Assembly: GCF_003751265.1 (NCBI RefSeq)
Contig: NZ_RJKN01000012.1
Span: 1 to 52,024 of the forward strand
Direction: 5' to 3'
DNA from: Pseudokineococcus lusitanus
GTDB taxonomy: Bacteria; Actinomycetota; Actinomycetes; Actinomycetales; Quadrisphaeraceae
DNA length: 52,024 nucleotides
Shown: one piece after another, positions 23,488 to 32,116 of the stretch
Layout of the letters: every line of letters starts with the position of its first letter
Position numbering within the stretch: position 1 is the first letter of the stretch
The notes under the pieces: model-generated
Told to the model about the DNA's origin: nothing
Database searches by the model: none
The model's input: the letters and a program-made list of their open reading frames with translations, nothing else
Made by a program: the position numbers and the translations under genes

Positions 23488-25608
23488 TCAGACCTGCGCC
23501 CGGGAGCGGACGGCCTCGACGACGCGCGCCACGGCCTCCTCCACGGGCACGCCGTTGTCCTGGGTGCCGTCGCGGAAGCGGAACGAGACGGCGCCGTTCT
23601 CGGCGTCCTCGCCGCCCGCGATGAGCATGAAGGGCACCTTCTGCTTCGTGTGGGTGCGGATCTTCTTCTGCATCCGCTCGTCGGAGTCGTCGACCTCGAC
23701 CCGGACGCCCTGCTCGCGCAGGCGCGCGGCGACGTCGTGCAGGTAGGGGCTGAAGGTCTCCGCGACCGGGATGCCGACGACCTGCACGGGCGCGAGCCAC
23801 GGCGGGAAGGCGCCGGCGTAGTGCTCGAGCAGCACGCCGAAGAAGCGCTCGATCGAGCCGAAGAGGGCGCGGTGGATCATCACGGGCCGCTGCCGGGTGC
23901 CGTCGGCGGCCTGGTACTCCAGCTCGAAGCGCTGCGGCAGCTGGAAGTCCACCTGGATCGTCGACATCTGCCACGTGCGGCCGATGGCGTCGCGGGCCTG
24001 GACGGAGATCTTCGGCCCGTAGAAGGCGGCGCCGCCCGGGTCCGGGACGAGGTCGAGGCCGGAGGTGCCGGCGGCCTGCCGGAGCGCCTCGGTGGCCTCC
24101 TCCCAGTCCTCGTCGCTGCCGATGGACTTGTCGGGGTTGCGGGTCGACAGCTCGAGGTAGAAGTCGTCGAGGCCGTAGTCGCGCAGCAGCTGCAGGACGA
24201 ACTCGAGCAGGCTGCCGAGCTCCCCGGCCATCTGCTCGCGGGTGCAGTAGATGTGCGCGTCGTCCTGCGTCATGCCGCGCACCCGCGTGAGCCCGTGGAC
24301 GACGCCGGACTTCTCGTACCGGTAGACCGACCCGAACTCGAAGAGCCGCAGCGGGAGCTCGCGGTAGGAGCGGCCGCGGCTGCGGAAGACGAGGTTGTGG
24401 AACGGGCAGTTCATCGGCTTGAGGTAGTAGTCCTGCCCCTGCCGGCGCACCTGGCCGTCGGCGTCGCGCAGCTCGTCGAGGTGCATCGGCGGGAACATGC
24501 CGTCCGCGTACCAGTCGAGGTGCCCCGAGGTCTCGAAGAGGTCCTTCTTCGTGACGTGCGGGGTGTTGACGAAGGAGTAGCCGGCCGCCTCGTGACGACG
24601 GCGCGAGTAGTCCTCCATCTCGCGGCGGACGAGGCCGCCCCGCGGGTGGAAGACGGGCAGCCCCGAGCCGATCTCCTCGGGGAAGGAGAAGAGGTCGAGC
24701 TCGGTGCCGAGGCGGCGGTGGTCGCGTCGCTCGGCCTCGGCGAGGCGCTCGGTGTACGCCGTCAGCCCCTCCTTGGTGGCCCACGCCGTCCCGTAGACGC
24801 GCTGGAGCTGGGCGTTGTCCTGGTCGCCGCGCCAGTAGGCGGCGGCGACGCGGGTGAGCGCGAAGGCGTTGCCGACGAGGCGGGTCGAGGACACGTGCGG
24901 GCCCCGGCAGAGGTCACGCCAGGCCACCGAGCCGTCGCGGCGGAGGTTGTCGTAGATCGTCAGCTCGCCCTCGCCGACCTCGGCGGCGGCGCCCTCGGCG
25001 ACCTCGCCCTGGCCGGCCGGGCCCTTGAGCCCGACGAGCTCGAGCTTGTAGGGCTCGTCCGCGAGCTCGGCGCGCGCCTCGTCCTCGGTGACGACGCGGC
25101 GGCGGAAGCGCTGGCCCTCCTTGACGATCTTCGCCATGGCCTTCTGGAGGGCCTGCAGGTCCTCGGGCGTGAAGGGCGTCTCGACGTCGAAGTCGTAGTA
25201 GAAGCCGTCGGTCACGGGCGGGCCGATCCCCAGCTTCGCGTCGGGGTGCGCCTGCTGGACCGCCTGGGCGAGCACGTGCGCCGCCGAGTGCCGCAGCACC
25301 GAGAGGCCGTCGGGCGACGCGGCGAGGACGGGCTCGACGACGTCGCCGTCGGCCAGCCGCGTGTCGAGGTCGCGCAGCTCGCCGCCGACGCGGGCGACGA
25401 CGAGGGCCTCGTCACCGCGACCGGCCTTGTGCTCCGCCTCGAGGGCGTCCCACGCCGTCGCGCCGGCGGGCAGCTCCTGCTCCGTGCTCCCCGCGGCGCC
25501 GACGACGACCACGGTGATCGTCGGGCCGGCGGGGCCACCGCCGTCGGGCGTCGTCGTCGACGCCCCGTCGCTCGGGGCTGCGGGCTCTTCGGGTGCGGCG
25601 GAGGTCAC
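23488..25608 (-). CDS. thrS: Threonyl-tRNA synthetase
   Basis: 706 residues from the GTG at 25608. Order of domains: a disordered N-terminal extension (1-28), TGS domain (about 29-95), the editing domain with [13 protein letters not shown] and YYDFDV, the class II catalytic core (about 290-590) with the zinc ligand Cys in [10 protein letters not shown] and the zinc/ATP region [20 protein letters not shown], and the anticodon-binding domain (about 600-700). It charges tRNA-Thr and edits mischarged serine. It lies 10 bases after the MOSC gene and leads the PIM genes, as in mycobacteria. No T-box leader is visible. Confidence 0.96.
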   Translation of the reverse strand: MTSAAPEEPAAPSDGASTTTPDGGGPAGPTITVVVVGAAGSTEQELPAGATAWDALEAEHKAGRGDEALVVARVGGELRDLDTRLADGDVVEPVLAASPDGLSVLRHSAAHVLAQAVQQAHPDAKLGIGPPVTDGFYYDFDVETPFTPEDLQALQKAMAKIVKEGQRFRRRVVTEDEARAELADEPYKLELVGLKGPAGQGEVAEGAAAEVGEGELTIYDNLRRDGSVAWRDLCRGPHVSSTRLVGNAFALTRVAAAYWRGDQDNAQLQRVYGTAWATKEGLTAYTERLAEAERRDHRRLGTELDLFSFPEEIGSGLPVFHPRGGLVRREMEDYSRRRHEAAGYSFVNTPHVTKKDLFETSGHLDWYADGMFPPMHLDELRDADGQVRRQGQDYYLKPMNCPFHNLVFRSRGRSYRELPLRLFEFGSVYRYEKSGVVHGLTRVRGMTQDDAHIYCTREQMAGELGSLLEFVLQLLRDYGLDDFYLELSTRNPDKSIGSDEDWEEATEALRQAAGTSGLDLVPDPGGAAFYGPKISVQARDAIGRTWQMSTIQVDFQLPQRFELEYQAADGTRQRPVMIHRALFGSIERFFGVLLEHYAGAFPPWLAPVQVVGIPVAETFSPYLHDVAARLREQGVRVEVDDSDERMQKKIRTHTKQKVPFMLIAGGEDAENGAVSFRFRDGTQDNGVPVEEAVARVVEAVRSRAQV

Positions 25609-25618
25609 GCCGCCGAGC

Positions 25619-26290
25619 CTAGCCAGCGGCGGGCGTGTCCCCGGCGGGCAGCAGGACGACGTCGTCGCCGACGGCGGCGCGGCCAGGGACGACCACCTCG
25701 GCGTACACGCCGAGGCACCTCTTCGGCGTCCGGACGACGCGCAGCAGCGCTCCCCCCTCGCCGCCGACGCGCAGGCCCGCGCCGGTCCAGCCGCGCTCCG
25801 CGCCGGGCCCCTCGGCGGGGTCGAGCGCCAGGACGACGTTGGCGCGCGGGAAGGGGTCGCAGCCCTCGGCGTCCGGGCCGGCCTCGGCGCCCTCGCTGAC
25901 GACGTGCAGCGGGGCGACGCCGTCCGACCCCGGACCGGCGGCGAGGTCGGCGGACGGGACGGCCCTCGCACCGGCGACGCCGGCCGCGGCACCGACGTCC
26001 GCGCCGTCCAGAGGGGTGCCGTCGGCGTCGACCACCCGCGGGCGGCCGTCGACGAGGGTGGCGCGCAGGCGTGCGAGACCGGGGGCGTCACGGCTGCGCA
26101 GGGGGCGCCCGTCGGGGCCGGCGAGGACGGCGACCCGGTCCCCCTCCAGCCCGTCGGGCGTCACGGCCACGGCGTCCAGCGCCTCGCCGCCGGCCGAGCG
26201 CAGCGGGTACCGGGTGAGCGAGGCGACACGGCCGACGTGACGGCCGCCCGCCCCCGAGACGTGCTCGGCGGGGTGCGGCTGCTGGTCCAC
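25619..26290 (-). CDS. MOSC domain protein
   Basis: 223 residues from the GTG at 26290, which GGAGG precedes by four bases. The N-terminal beta-barrel part opens with [21 protein letters not shown], typical of MOSC N-domains; the MOSC core contains [13 protein letters not shown] and [14 protein letters not shown], where the Cys is the likely sulfur-carrying residue. MOSC proteins handle activated sulfur for molybdenum cofactor or reduce N-hydroxylated compounds; which applies here cannot be told. Placed 10 bases before thrS, it may be co-transcribed with that operon. Confidence 0.85.
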   Translation of the reverse strand: MDQQPHPAEHVSGAGGRHVGRVASLTRYPLRSAGGEALDAVAVTPDGLEGDRVAVLAGPDGRPLRSRDAPGLARLRATLVDGRPRVVDADGTPLDGADVGAAAGVAGARAVPSADLAAGPGSDGVAPLHVVSEGAEAGPDAEGCDPFPRANVVLALDPAEGPGAERGWTGAGLRVGGEGGALLRVVRTPKRCLGVYAEVVVPGRAAVGDDVVLLPAGDTPAAG

Positions 26291-26333
26291 GGGACCTCCG
26301 TCCGACGGGAGCCCGTCCGGGCCCGGACGCACG

Positions 26334-26363
26334 AGCGGCCGGCCCCTGGAGGGACCGGCCGCT
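26334..26363 (-). terminator. Hairpin terminator after tRNA-Val(CAC)
   Basis: AGCGGCCGG pairs with CCGGCCGCT (26334-26342 with 26355-26363); a further GGG/CCC pairing inside is possible after one mismatch. It begins 8 bases past the tRNA 3' end on the minus strand. Confidence 0.65.
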
Positions 26364-26370
26364 GCCGTGC

Positions 26371-26445
26371 TGGTGGGCGATACTGGGATCGAACCAGTGA
26401 CCCCCTCGGTGTGAACGAGGTGCTCTACCGCTGAGCCAATCGCCC
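26371..26445 (-). tRNA. tRNA-Val(CAC)
   Basis: 75 bases including an encoded CCA end. The acceptor stem GGGCGAT pairs with ATCGCCC; the anticodon stem is CCTCG/CGAGG with loop TTCACAC (anticodon CAC); the T loop is TTCGATC. The acceptor and T arms are the same as in the tRNA-Val(GAC) gene at 29792. Confidence 0.97.
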
Positions 26446-26936
26446 GTGGCACCAGGTGCGGCGCCGGGTGCCCACAGTACCCGATCGACGCCCGACGTCC
26501 AGCGGCGTCGACGACGACGTCGCCCGGCCGGTCGACGGGCGGACCCGGGAGCGCCCGGCACGGTCGGGACGCGATCGGGGAACCCCCGGCAGGACGCGAG
26601 CCTCCCGAGCCCTGCACGACCTCCCAGGACGCGACCGGGGAGCACCCGGCACGGCCGGGGCCTCGCGAGCCGTGCCCGACGCTCCCCGGACGCCCCGCCG
26701 GCGTGCACCACGCTCCCCGGACGCCCTGCCGGCGTCCTCCCGCCCCGACCCGTCGTGCTCGGCATCCGGGGGACGCGGCTTGAGCCGAGCGGGTCCGCGG
26801 CTAGCCCGTCCGGGTCACGCAGGGGTCCCGTTCGGTCCTCGTGTTTAGCTCTGGCGCCGCCTGGGCACATGCTCGTCAGACCGGTCGACCGATCGGGTCG
26901 ACCACCTCATCGCACGAGCCCCCGCTGGAGGCCCGC
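26446..26936. repeat. Non-coding region with degenerate tandem repeats
   Basis: 491 bases with no credible gene. From about 26541 to 26740 a unit of roughly 60 bases recurs imperfectly: 'cggggaacccccggcagg' at 26576 and 'cggggagcacccggcacg' at 26637 open two similar copies, and half copies ending in GCTCCCCGGACGCC follow at 26682-26724. The right-hand part (from 26800) must carry the promoter of the SsgA-like gene. Confidence 0.5.
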
Positions 26937-27383
26937 ATGTCCCCCGCAACGCCGCGCAGCGCCGGACGCCCCCAGGACGTCGAGGTCCCCGTGGACCTCC
27001 GTCTCGTCTCCCCGGAGGGCGACGCCGTCGCCCTCCCCGTCACCCTGCGCTACACCTCCGACGACCCCTTCGCGGTCACCGTCGCGTTCGGCACCGGCGC
27101 CGACGCGGGGGCCGACGTCCAGTGGGTCTTCGCCCGCGAGCTCCTCCTCGCCGGTCTCGACGCCGCCAGCGGCGACGGCGACGTCCGGGTGTGGCCGGCG
27201 GCCGACGGCCGCCCCGACACCACGTGCGTCGCGCTCAGCTCGCCCGACGGCCGCGCGCTCCTCGAGGCCAGCACGAGCGACCTCCGTGCCTTCGTCGTCC
27301 GCACCCTCGCCGTCGTCCCCCGGGGCGGGGAGTCCCGGTGCATGGACCTCGACGCCGAGATCGGGCACCTGCTCACCGCCTGA
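26937..27383 (+). CDS. SsgA-like (SALP) cell division/sporulation regulator
   Basis: 148 residues. The ATG at 26937 follows GGAGG with six bases spacing. The protein matches SsgA/SsgB-like proteins over nearly its whole length: VPVDLRLVSPEGDAVALPVT, LRYTSDDPFAVTVAF, WVFARELLLAGL and a C-terminal helix with SDLRAFVVRT. In Streptomyces these small proteins direct septum placement; SsgB recruits FtsZ during sporulation. A single copy of this length is most like SsgB, the form found in morphologically simple actinomycetes too. It is a single-gene unit closed by a hairpin at 27396. Confidence 0.88.
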   Translation: MSPATPRSAGRPQDVEVPVDLRLVSPEGDAVALPVTLRYTSDDPFAVTVAFGTGADAGADVQWVFARELLLAGLDAASGDGDVRVWPAADGRPDTTCVALSSPDGRALLEASTSDLRAFVVRTLAVVPRGGESRCMDLDAEIGHLLTA

Positions 27384-27395
27384 CCCGCGGCACCC

Positions 27396-27431
27396 CGACG
27401 CCCGTCCGCCGACCTCGGCGGGCGGGCGTCG
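27396..27431. terminator. Hairpin terminator between the SsgA-like gene and pabC
   Basis: A 17-bp stem (27396-27412 with 27415-27431) with one G-T pair. The two convergent genes share it. Confidence 0.75.
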
Positions 27432-27467
27432 TCGCGTCCGGACCCCGGCGGGGACGCCGTCGCCCGG

Positions 27468-28370
27468 TCAGCGCGGGTCGACGTCCTCCGCGGCCCGCCG
27501 TGCGAAGAGCTCGGCGGCCCGGGCGGGCAGCCCGTCGGTCGCGAGCGGACGGCCGTCGAGCGTCGCCTGGACCTGGACGTCGCGCAGCGACGAGGTGAGC
27601 AGGACGGCGACGGCGTCGTCGAGGGCCGCGAAGGGCAGGTCCCGCTCGACGACGGGCAGCCCCTCCTGGGCGGCCCACCCCAGGAGCAGGGCGCGCGAGA
27701 CGCCCGCGAGGCAGCCGGACGAGAGCGGCGGCGTGACGAGCTCGTGCGCCGGCCGGCCGTCCGCGCCGCGCAGCTGGACGACGACGTTGCTGCCCGTGCC
27801 CTCGCAGAGCTCGTCGCGGGTGTTGGCCAGCAGCGCCTCCCCCGCGCCGGCGGCGTGGGCGGCGCGCAGGGCCACGACGTTCTCGGCGTACGAGGTGGTC
27901 TTGAGCCCGGCCGTGGCCGACCGCTCGTTCCGGGTCCAGGGCACCGTGACGACGGCGGGGGCGGCGGCGAGCGGCAGGGCCTCCGACGCCGCGACGACGA
28001 GCGTCTGCGCGGCGGGCACCCGCTCGGAGCCGAGGGGGCCCGGCCCGCTCGTCCACGTGATGCGCAGGCGCCCGCGCGCCAGGGGCCGGGCGCCGAGGAC
28101 GGCGTCGACGGCCTCGCGGACGAGGCCCGCGTCGGGCGCCTCGAGACCGAGCCCGGCGGCGGAGCGCGCGAGCCGCTCGAGGTGGAGCTTGAGGGCGAAC
28201 GGGACGCCGTCGGCGACCTTGCACGTCTCGAAGATGCCGTCGCCCGTCGTCAGGCCGTGGTCGAGGGCGTCGACGGGCGCTCCCCCGTCCGGGAAGAGCC
28301 GGCCGCCGGCCCACACGACGGTGGGGACGGCGGGGGCCTGCGGGGCGGCGGGGCCGGGCGCGGCGGTCAT
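27468..28370 (-). CDS. pabC: Aminodeoxychorismate lyase (class IV aminotransferase fold)
   Basis: 300 residues; the ATG at 28370 overlaps the pabB stop (ATGA). Family features: VWAGGRLFPDGG start, DHGLTTGDGIFETCKV with the phosphate-site Arg region, and KTTSYAENVVALRAA, where Lys is the likely PLP Schiff-base residue; then GSNVVVQL and TPPLSSGCLAGVSRALLL for phosphate binding. Next to pabB the job is almost certainly to release pyruvate from 4-amino-4-deoxychorismate, giving p-aminobenzoate for folate. A branched-chain or D-amino acid aminotransferase is a less likely alternative. Confidence 0.88.
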   Translation of the reverse strand: MTAAPGPAAPQAPAVPTVVWAGGRLFPDGGAPVDALDHGLTTGDGIFETCKVADGVPFALKLHLERLARSAAGLGLEAPDAGLVREAVDAVLGARPLARGRLRITWTSGPGPLGSERVPAAQTLVVAASEALPLAAAPAVVTVPWTRNERSATAGLKTTSYAENVVALRAAHAAGAGEALLANTRDELCEGTGSNVVVQLRGADGRPAHELVTPPLSSGCLAGVSRALLLGWAAQEGLPVVERDLPFAALDDAVAVLLTSSLRDVQVQATLDGRPLATDGLPARAAELFARRAAEDVDPR

Positions 28371-29518
28371 GCGCCGATCCTGCCCTGGTCGGCGGACGTG
28401 AGGGCCAGGAGCCGCGCCGCCTTGAGCTCGGTCTCCGCCCACTCCGCCTCCGGGTCCGACCCCCACGTGATGCCCGCCCCCGTCCCGAGCCGCAGGACGC
28501 CGTCCGCCGCGACGAGGGTCCGGATGCCGACGGCCAGCTCCGCGGTGCGGCGGTCGGCGTCCACCCACCCGACCGCCCCGCAGTAGGGGCCGCGCGGGAC
28601 GGGCTCCAGCGCGGCGACGGCGTCGAGGGCCGACCGCTTCGGCGCCCCGCTCACCGAGCCCGGCGGGAAGGTCGCCGCCAGGACCTCGCCCCACCCGACG
28701 TCCGGGCGCAGCCGTCCGCGCACCGTGGACACGAGGTGGTCGAGGCCCGGGTGGGGCTCGCGGGCCAGCAGCGACGTCACCGCCACGGTGCCGGGGCGGC
28801 AGACGCGCTGGAGGTCGTTGCGGACCAGGTCGGTGATCATGACGTTCTCGGCGACGTCCTTCGGCCCGAGGTCCTCCCCCGGGCGCGACGTCCCCTTGAT
28901 GGGCCCGCTCTCCAGCACGTCGCCGTCGCGGCGCAGGTAGACCTCGGGCGACGCCGAGACGACGAAGCCCTCGTCCCCGAGGTCGAGGACCCCCGCCAGC
29001 GGCGCGGGGTTGCCGGCGCGCAGCCGCGCCGAGAGTGCCCACGGCGCCCACGCGTCACGCCGGCCGTCCGGGCCGACCGGCAGCGGCGCCTCGAGCACCC
29101 GGCAGAGCGTCGCCTGGTAGACGACGCCACGGCGCACCAGCTCGCGCACCGCCCGGACCCCGGACGTGTAGCCCTCGCGGTCGAGCGACGAGCGCCACGC
29201 CGTCGCCGGCGGCCCGACCCACATGCCGCCCTCGGGGGCGGGCGCCGGACGGACGTCGGCGAAGCGCCAGGCGCGGGCCCTCCCCGCCGGGGCGGCGGAC
29301 CGGTCGTCGGCGGGCGGGGCCGTGAGCGCGGACGGCTCCCCCACGGCCGCGCCGAAGTCGGCGACGACGAACCACCAGCCGCCGCGGTCCAGCGCGCCGG
29401 GGTCCACCCGCAGGTCGACCTCCTCGACCGCGGAGGTGGCGAGGAGACCGCCCCACCACGCGGCCGGGGGCGCCGGCGGGGCGGCTCGGCGGGGCTGGTT
29501 GGACGGACTCGCGCGCAC
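28367..29518 (-). CDS. pabB: Aminodeoxychorismate synthase component I (chorismate-binding)
   Basis: 383 residues from the GTG at 29518. A TTG at 29545 and GTG at 29533 are upstream options but run into the promoter of the divergent tRNA cluster. The chorismate-binding domain has ESGPIKGTSRPG, with the lysine typical of PabB-type enzymes, then DLVRNDLQRVCRPGTV, TFPPGSVSGAPK and the C-terminal GAGITWGSDPEAEW. It adds the amino group to chorismate with a PabA-type glutaminase, which is not in this window. The N-terminal domain is short and divergent. Confidence 0.88.
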   Translation of the reverse strand: MRASPSNQPRRAAPPAPPAAWWGGLLATSAVEEVDLRVDPGALDRGGWWFVVADFGAAVGEPSALTAPPADDRSAAPAGRARAWRFADVRPAPAPEGGMWVGPPATAWRSSLDREGYTSGVRAVRELVRRGVVYQATLCRVLEAPLPVGPDGRRDAWAPWALSARLRAGNPAPLAGVLDLGDEGFVVSASPEVYLRRDGDVLESGPIKGTSRPGEDLGPKDVAENVMITDLVRNDLQRVCRPGTVAVTSLLAREPHPGLDHLVSTVRGRLRPDVGWGEVLAATFPPGSVSGAPKRSALDAVAALEPVPRGPYCGAVGWVDADRRTAELAVGIRTLVAADGVLRLGTGAGITWGSDPEAEWAETELKAARLLALTSADQGRIGA

Positions 29519-29529
29519 TCCGTTAGAGT
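29499..29529 (+). promoter_or_regulatory. Promoter of the tRNA Gly-Cys-Val cluster
   Basis: TTGGAC (29499-29504) and TAGAGT (29524-29529, a TANNNT -10 box) are separated by 19 bases; reading the -10 as TTAGAG gives 18. Transcription would begin about 42 bases before tRNA-Gly. Confidence 0.5.
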
Positions 29530-29577
29530 CCACGACGCACGCCAACGCGGGACCAGCGGGTCCGGCGGGGGAAGCAT

Positions 29578-29649
29578 GCGGACGTGGCTCAGTGGTAGAG
29601 CATCACCTTGCCAAGGTGAGGGTCGCGGGTTCGAATCCCGTCGTCCGCT
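29578..29649 (+). tRNA. tRNA-Gly(GCC)
   Basis: Acceptor GCGGACG/CGTCCGC, D arm GGCTCAGTGGTAGAGC, anticodon stem-loop CACCT TGCCA AGGTG (anticodon GCC), T loop TTCGAAT, discriminator T. CCA is not encoded. Confidence 0.97.
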
Positions 29650-29675
29650 CGAGATCGCACCTCGGTGCGACTCAC

Positions 29676-29746
29676 GGTGGAGTGGCCGAGTGGCTAGGCA
29701 GCGGCCTGCAAAGCCGTCCACACGGGTTCGAATCCCGTCTCCACCT
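29676..29746 (+). tRNA. tRNA-Cys(GCA)
   Basis: Acceptor GGTGGAG/CTCCACC, anticodon stem CGGCC/AGCCG region with loop CTGCAAA (anticodon GCA), T loop TTCGAAT, discriminator T. CCA is not encoded. It follows tRNA-Gly by 26 bases. Confidence 0.95.
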
Positions 29747-29791
29747 CGGTACGCCGGGGCGGCGACGTCGAGCCACGGTCGTGGAACCCCC

Positions 29792-29866
29792 GGGCGATTG
29801 GCGCAGCGGTAGCGCGCTTCCCTGACACGGAAGAGGTCACTGGTTCGATCCCAGTATCGCCCACCA
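29792..29866 (+). tRNA. tRNA-Val(GAC)
   Basis: Acceptor GGGCGAT/ATCGCCC, anticodon loop CTGACAC (anticodon GAC), T loop TTCGATC and an encoded CCA end, unlike the two tRNAs before it. It forms a pair with tRNA-Val(CAC) 3.4 kb away on the other strand. Confidence 0.97.
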
Positions 29867-29869
29867 GCC

Positions 29870-29905
29870 AGAAGAGCCCCGGTCCTCGCGGACCGGGGCT
29901 CTTCT
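29870..29905. terminator. Strong hairpin closing the tRNA cluster and the nagA operon
   Basis: A perfect 16-bp stem AGAAGAGCCCCGGTCC (29870-29885 with 29890-29905) with loop TCGC. It starts four bases after the tRNA-Val gene. A second small hairpin (29910-29916 with 29922-29928) lies between it and the nagA stop on the other strand. Confidence 0.85.
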
Positions 29906-29930
29906 GCGTCCGGGCGTCCTGCGCCCGGGC

Positions 29931-31109
29931 TCAGCCCGACGGCCGGTGGACCCACGACCCGCCGAGCATGACCCCGTCCACCTCCAGGTCCGCGTCGAGG
30001 ACGACGAGGTCGGCCGCCCGGCCCCGGTCGAGCGAGCCCGCCCGGTCCGCCACCCCCAGGGCGCGGGCCGGGACGACGGTCGCGGCGTCCACCGCCCCGA
30101 CGAGGTCCGCGCCGAGCTCGGTGACGGCCCGTCGTAGCGCGACCCCCAGCGTGACGACGCCCCCGCCCAGGGACGACCCGTCGGCCGTCTCGACGCGGCC
30201 CTCCCGGCTCCGGATGCCCACGCGCCCGAGCCGGTAGTCGCCGTCGGGGGCCGCCGTGGCGGCGACGCCGTCGCTGATGAGGGCCAGCCGGCCCGCGCCG
30301 GCCGCCCGACGAGCCACCCGCGCCGCCGCGGGGTGGACGTGCTGCCCGTCGTTGATGAGCTCGACGACGACCCGGTCGTCGTCGAGCAGCGACAGCACCG
30401 GGCCGGGCTCGCGGTGGTGCGGGGGCCGCATGCCGTTGAAGAGGTGCGTCCCCACGGTGACCCCCTGCGCCAGCGCGGACCTCGTCTCGTCGTACGTCGC
30501 CGCGGTGTGCCCCATGGCCGCGACGACCCCCTCGTCCCGCAGGAGCCGCAGGACGTCGTCGGCGCCGGGCAGCTCGGGCGCCAGCGTGACCATGAGGACG
30601 GTGCCGCCGGCGGCGTCGAGCAGCCGGCGGGCGACGGCGGCGTCCGGCGGCCGCAGCGAGGGGCCGTGGTGGGCCCCCTGGTGCAGCGGCGAGAGGAACG
30701 GGCCCTCGAGGTGGGTGCCGACGAGGCGGGTCGTGCGGGGGACGGGCACCGCCACGAGGCCCGCGAGGACGTCGAGGGTGGCGAACATCTCCTCCTCGGG
30801 CACGGTGACGAGGCTCGCCGCGCAGGAGGTGACCCCCGCCGCGAGCAGGGCCCGCAGCGCCGTCACCGCGGCGGCGCGGTCGCCCGCCGTGAGGTCGCCG
30901 CCGCCCGCGCCGTGGACGTGCATGTCCACGAGGCCGGGCACGACCGTCGCCGTCCGGGGCAGGACCGTCGTCGTCGCCGCCGGCGGCGCCGGACCACTGC
31001 CCACGTCGGCGACGAGGCCGTCGGCGACGAGCACCCAGCCGGGCGCGAGCCGCCGTCCGTCGGTGACGACGGCGCCGGCGCTGACGAGGTGGTCCTCCGG
31101 ACCGCTCAT
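29931..31109 (-). CDS. nagA: N-acetylhexosamine-6-phosphate deacetylase (NagA/AgaA type)
   Basis: 392 residues; the ATG at 31109 overlaps the ROK kinase stop. Amidohydrolase TIM barrel with the expected metal and catalytic elements: PGLVDMHVHGAGG, THLEGPFLSPLHQGAH (metal Glu), MGHTAATYDE, TVGTHLFNGMRP, and ISDGVAA holding the catalytic Asp. It removes acetate from GlcNAc-6-P or GalNAc-6-P. The linked AgaS, tagatose kinase and aldolase genes point to GalNAc-6-P as the natural substrate (AgaA role). It is the last gene of the minus-strand uptake operon. Confidence 0.92.
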   Translation of the reverse strand: MSGPEDHLVSAGAVVTDGRRLAPGWVLVADGLVADVGSGPAPPAATTTVLPRTATVVPGLVDMHVHGAGGGDLTAGDRAAAVTALRALLAAGVTSCAASLVTVPEEEMFATLDVLAGLVAVPVPRTTRLVGTHLEGPFLSPLHQGAHHGPSLRPPDAAVARRLLDAAGGTVLMVTLAPELPGADDVLRLLRDEGVVAAMGHTAATYDETRSALAQGVTVGTHLFNGMRPPHHREPGPVLSLLDDDRVVVELINDGQHVHPAAARVARRAAGAGRLALISDGVAATAAPDGDYRLGRVGIRSREGRVETADGSSLGGGVVTLGVALRRAVTELGADLVGAVDAATVVPARALGVADRAGSLDRGRAADLVVLDADLEVDGVMLGGSWVHRPSG

Positions 31110-32116
31110 GCGGCGCCCCCGTCCGTGCGGTCCGTGCCATCCGTGCCGTCCGTGCCGTCCGTGCGGTCCGCGCCGTCCGTGCCGTCGAGGAGGGCGAGGC
31201 CGGCCAGGGCCGCGCCGTGGAGGCCGGCCAGCCGGCCGAGCCGGGCGGGCACCACCGGCGGCGGGGTGCCGACGAAGCGGACCTGCTCGGCGAGCGCGGC
31301 GCGCAGGGGCGGGAGCAGCGGCACGGCGCTCGCCGCCAGTCCCCCGCCGACGACGACGAGCGAGGGCTCGAGCACCTCGACGACGCCGGCGAGCACCTCC
31401 GCGAGGGAGGTGACGGCGGTGCGCCACACCGCGGCGGCGTCGTCGTCGCCCGCGGCGGCGGCGTGGAGCACCCGGCGTGCGGGGAGGTCCCGCCCGGTCC
31501 GGTCGCGGTACCGCGCCTGCAGCGCCGCCGCGCCCATGAGCGTCTCGAGGCAGCCGCGCTTGCCGCAGGGGCACCGCGGTCCGGCGGGGTCGACGACGAC
31601 GTGGCCCAGCTCCCCGCCCCAGCCCGTGGCCCCGCGGTAGGGCCGTCCGCGCAGGACGAGCGTGGAGCCGAGGCCCGTGCCGAGGGCGAGGAAGAGCCAG
31701 TCCTCGTGGCCGACGGCGGCACCGAGGCGCCCCTCGGCGGTCGCGCCGGCGCCGACGTCGTGGACGAGCCGGACGGGCAGCCCGGCGGCCTCCCCCACGC
31801 GGTCGCGCAGCGGGACGTCGTGGAGGTCGAGCATGAGCGACAGCCGGACGACGCCCGCCGCCTCGTCGTGGATGCCCGGTGCGGCCAGGCCGACGCCGCG
31901 GACGTCGAGGCCGGGCGGGGCGTCGTCGGCCATCCGCCGCACGAGGCGGCCCAGGCCGGTGACGAGGTCCCCGCCGTCGGCCGTCAGGTCCGCCACCTCG
32001 ACGACGCGCTCGCCGACGAGGTCGCCCGCTCGCGCGCACCACGCGACCTTGGCCGACCCGCCGCCGAGGTCGACGGCCACGACGCCGGGCCCCGGGGCCC
32101 CCTCCGCGACGCTCAT
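31106..32116 (-). CDS. ROK family sugar kinase, probable N-acetylhexosamine kinase
   Basis: 336 residues; the ATG at 32116 overlaps the permease stop. The ATP-site VVAVDLGGGSAKVAW opens the protein; FLALGTGLGSTLVLRG is the second nucleotide motif, and the zinc motif CPCGKRGCLETLMG is complete. GELGHVVVDP carries the sugar-binding Glu-Leu-Gly-His. It would phosphorylate the imported sugar at the 6-position before deacetylation by the next gene's product. The last 26 residues are a Asp-Gly-Thr/Asp-Arg-Thr repeat encoded by a 9-bp tandem repeat (31121-31183), outside the normal ROK fold. Confidence 0.9.
   Translation of the reverse strand: MSVAEGAPGPGVVAVDLGGGSAKVAWCARAGDLVGERVVEVADLTADGGDLVTGLGRLVRRMADDAPPGLDVRGVGLAAPGIHDEAAGVVRLSLMLDLHDVPLRDRVGEAAGLPVRLVHDVGAGATAEGRLGAAVGHEDWLFLALGTGLGSTLVLRGRPYRGATGWGGELGHVVVDPAGPRCPCGKRGCLETLMGAAALQARYRDRTGRDLPARRVLHAAAAGDDDAAAVWRTAVTSLAEVLAGVVEVLEPSLVVVGGGLAASAVPLLPPLRAALAEQVRFVGTPPPVVPARLGRLAGLHGAALAGLALLDGTDGADRTDGTDGTDGTDRTDGGAA
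31121..31183 (-). repeat. 9-bp tandem repeat, seven units, inside the ROK kinase C-terminus
   Basis: The plus-strand unit GTCCGTGCC, with variants ending G or having A or C changes, is repeated seven times without interruption. It is in frame and encodes Gly-Thr-Asp / Arg-Thr-Asp triplets at the kinase C-terminus, so copy-number change would not shift the frame. Confidence 0.9.

Noticed and set aside
26371-26936. tRNA-Val gene as an attachment site for an integrated element
   Set aside because: No integrase, no second copy of the tRNA 3' end nearby and ordinary core genes on both sides.
27468-29051. pabC reading frame extended upstream through pabB
   Set aside because: The frame is open only because of composition; the ATG at 28370 with an ATGA overlap fits the family's start.
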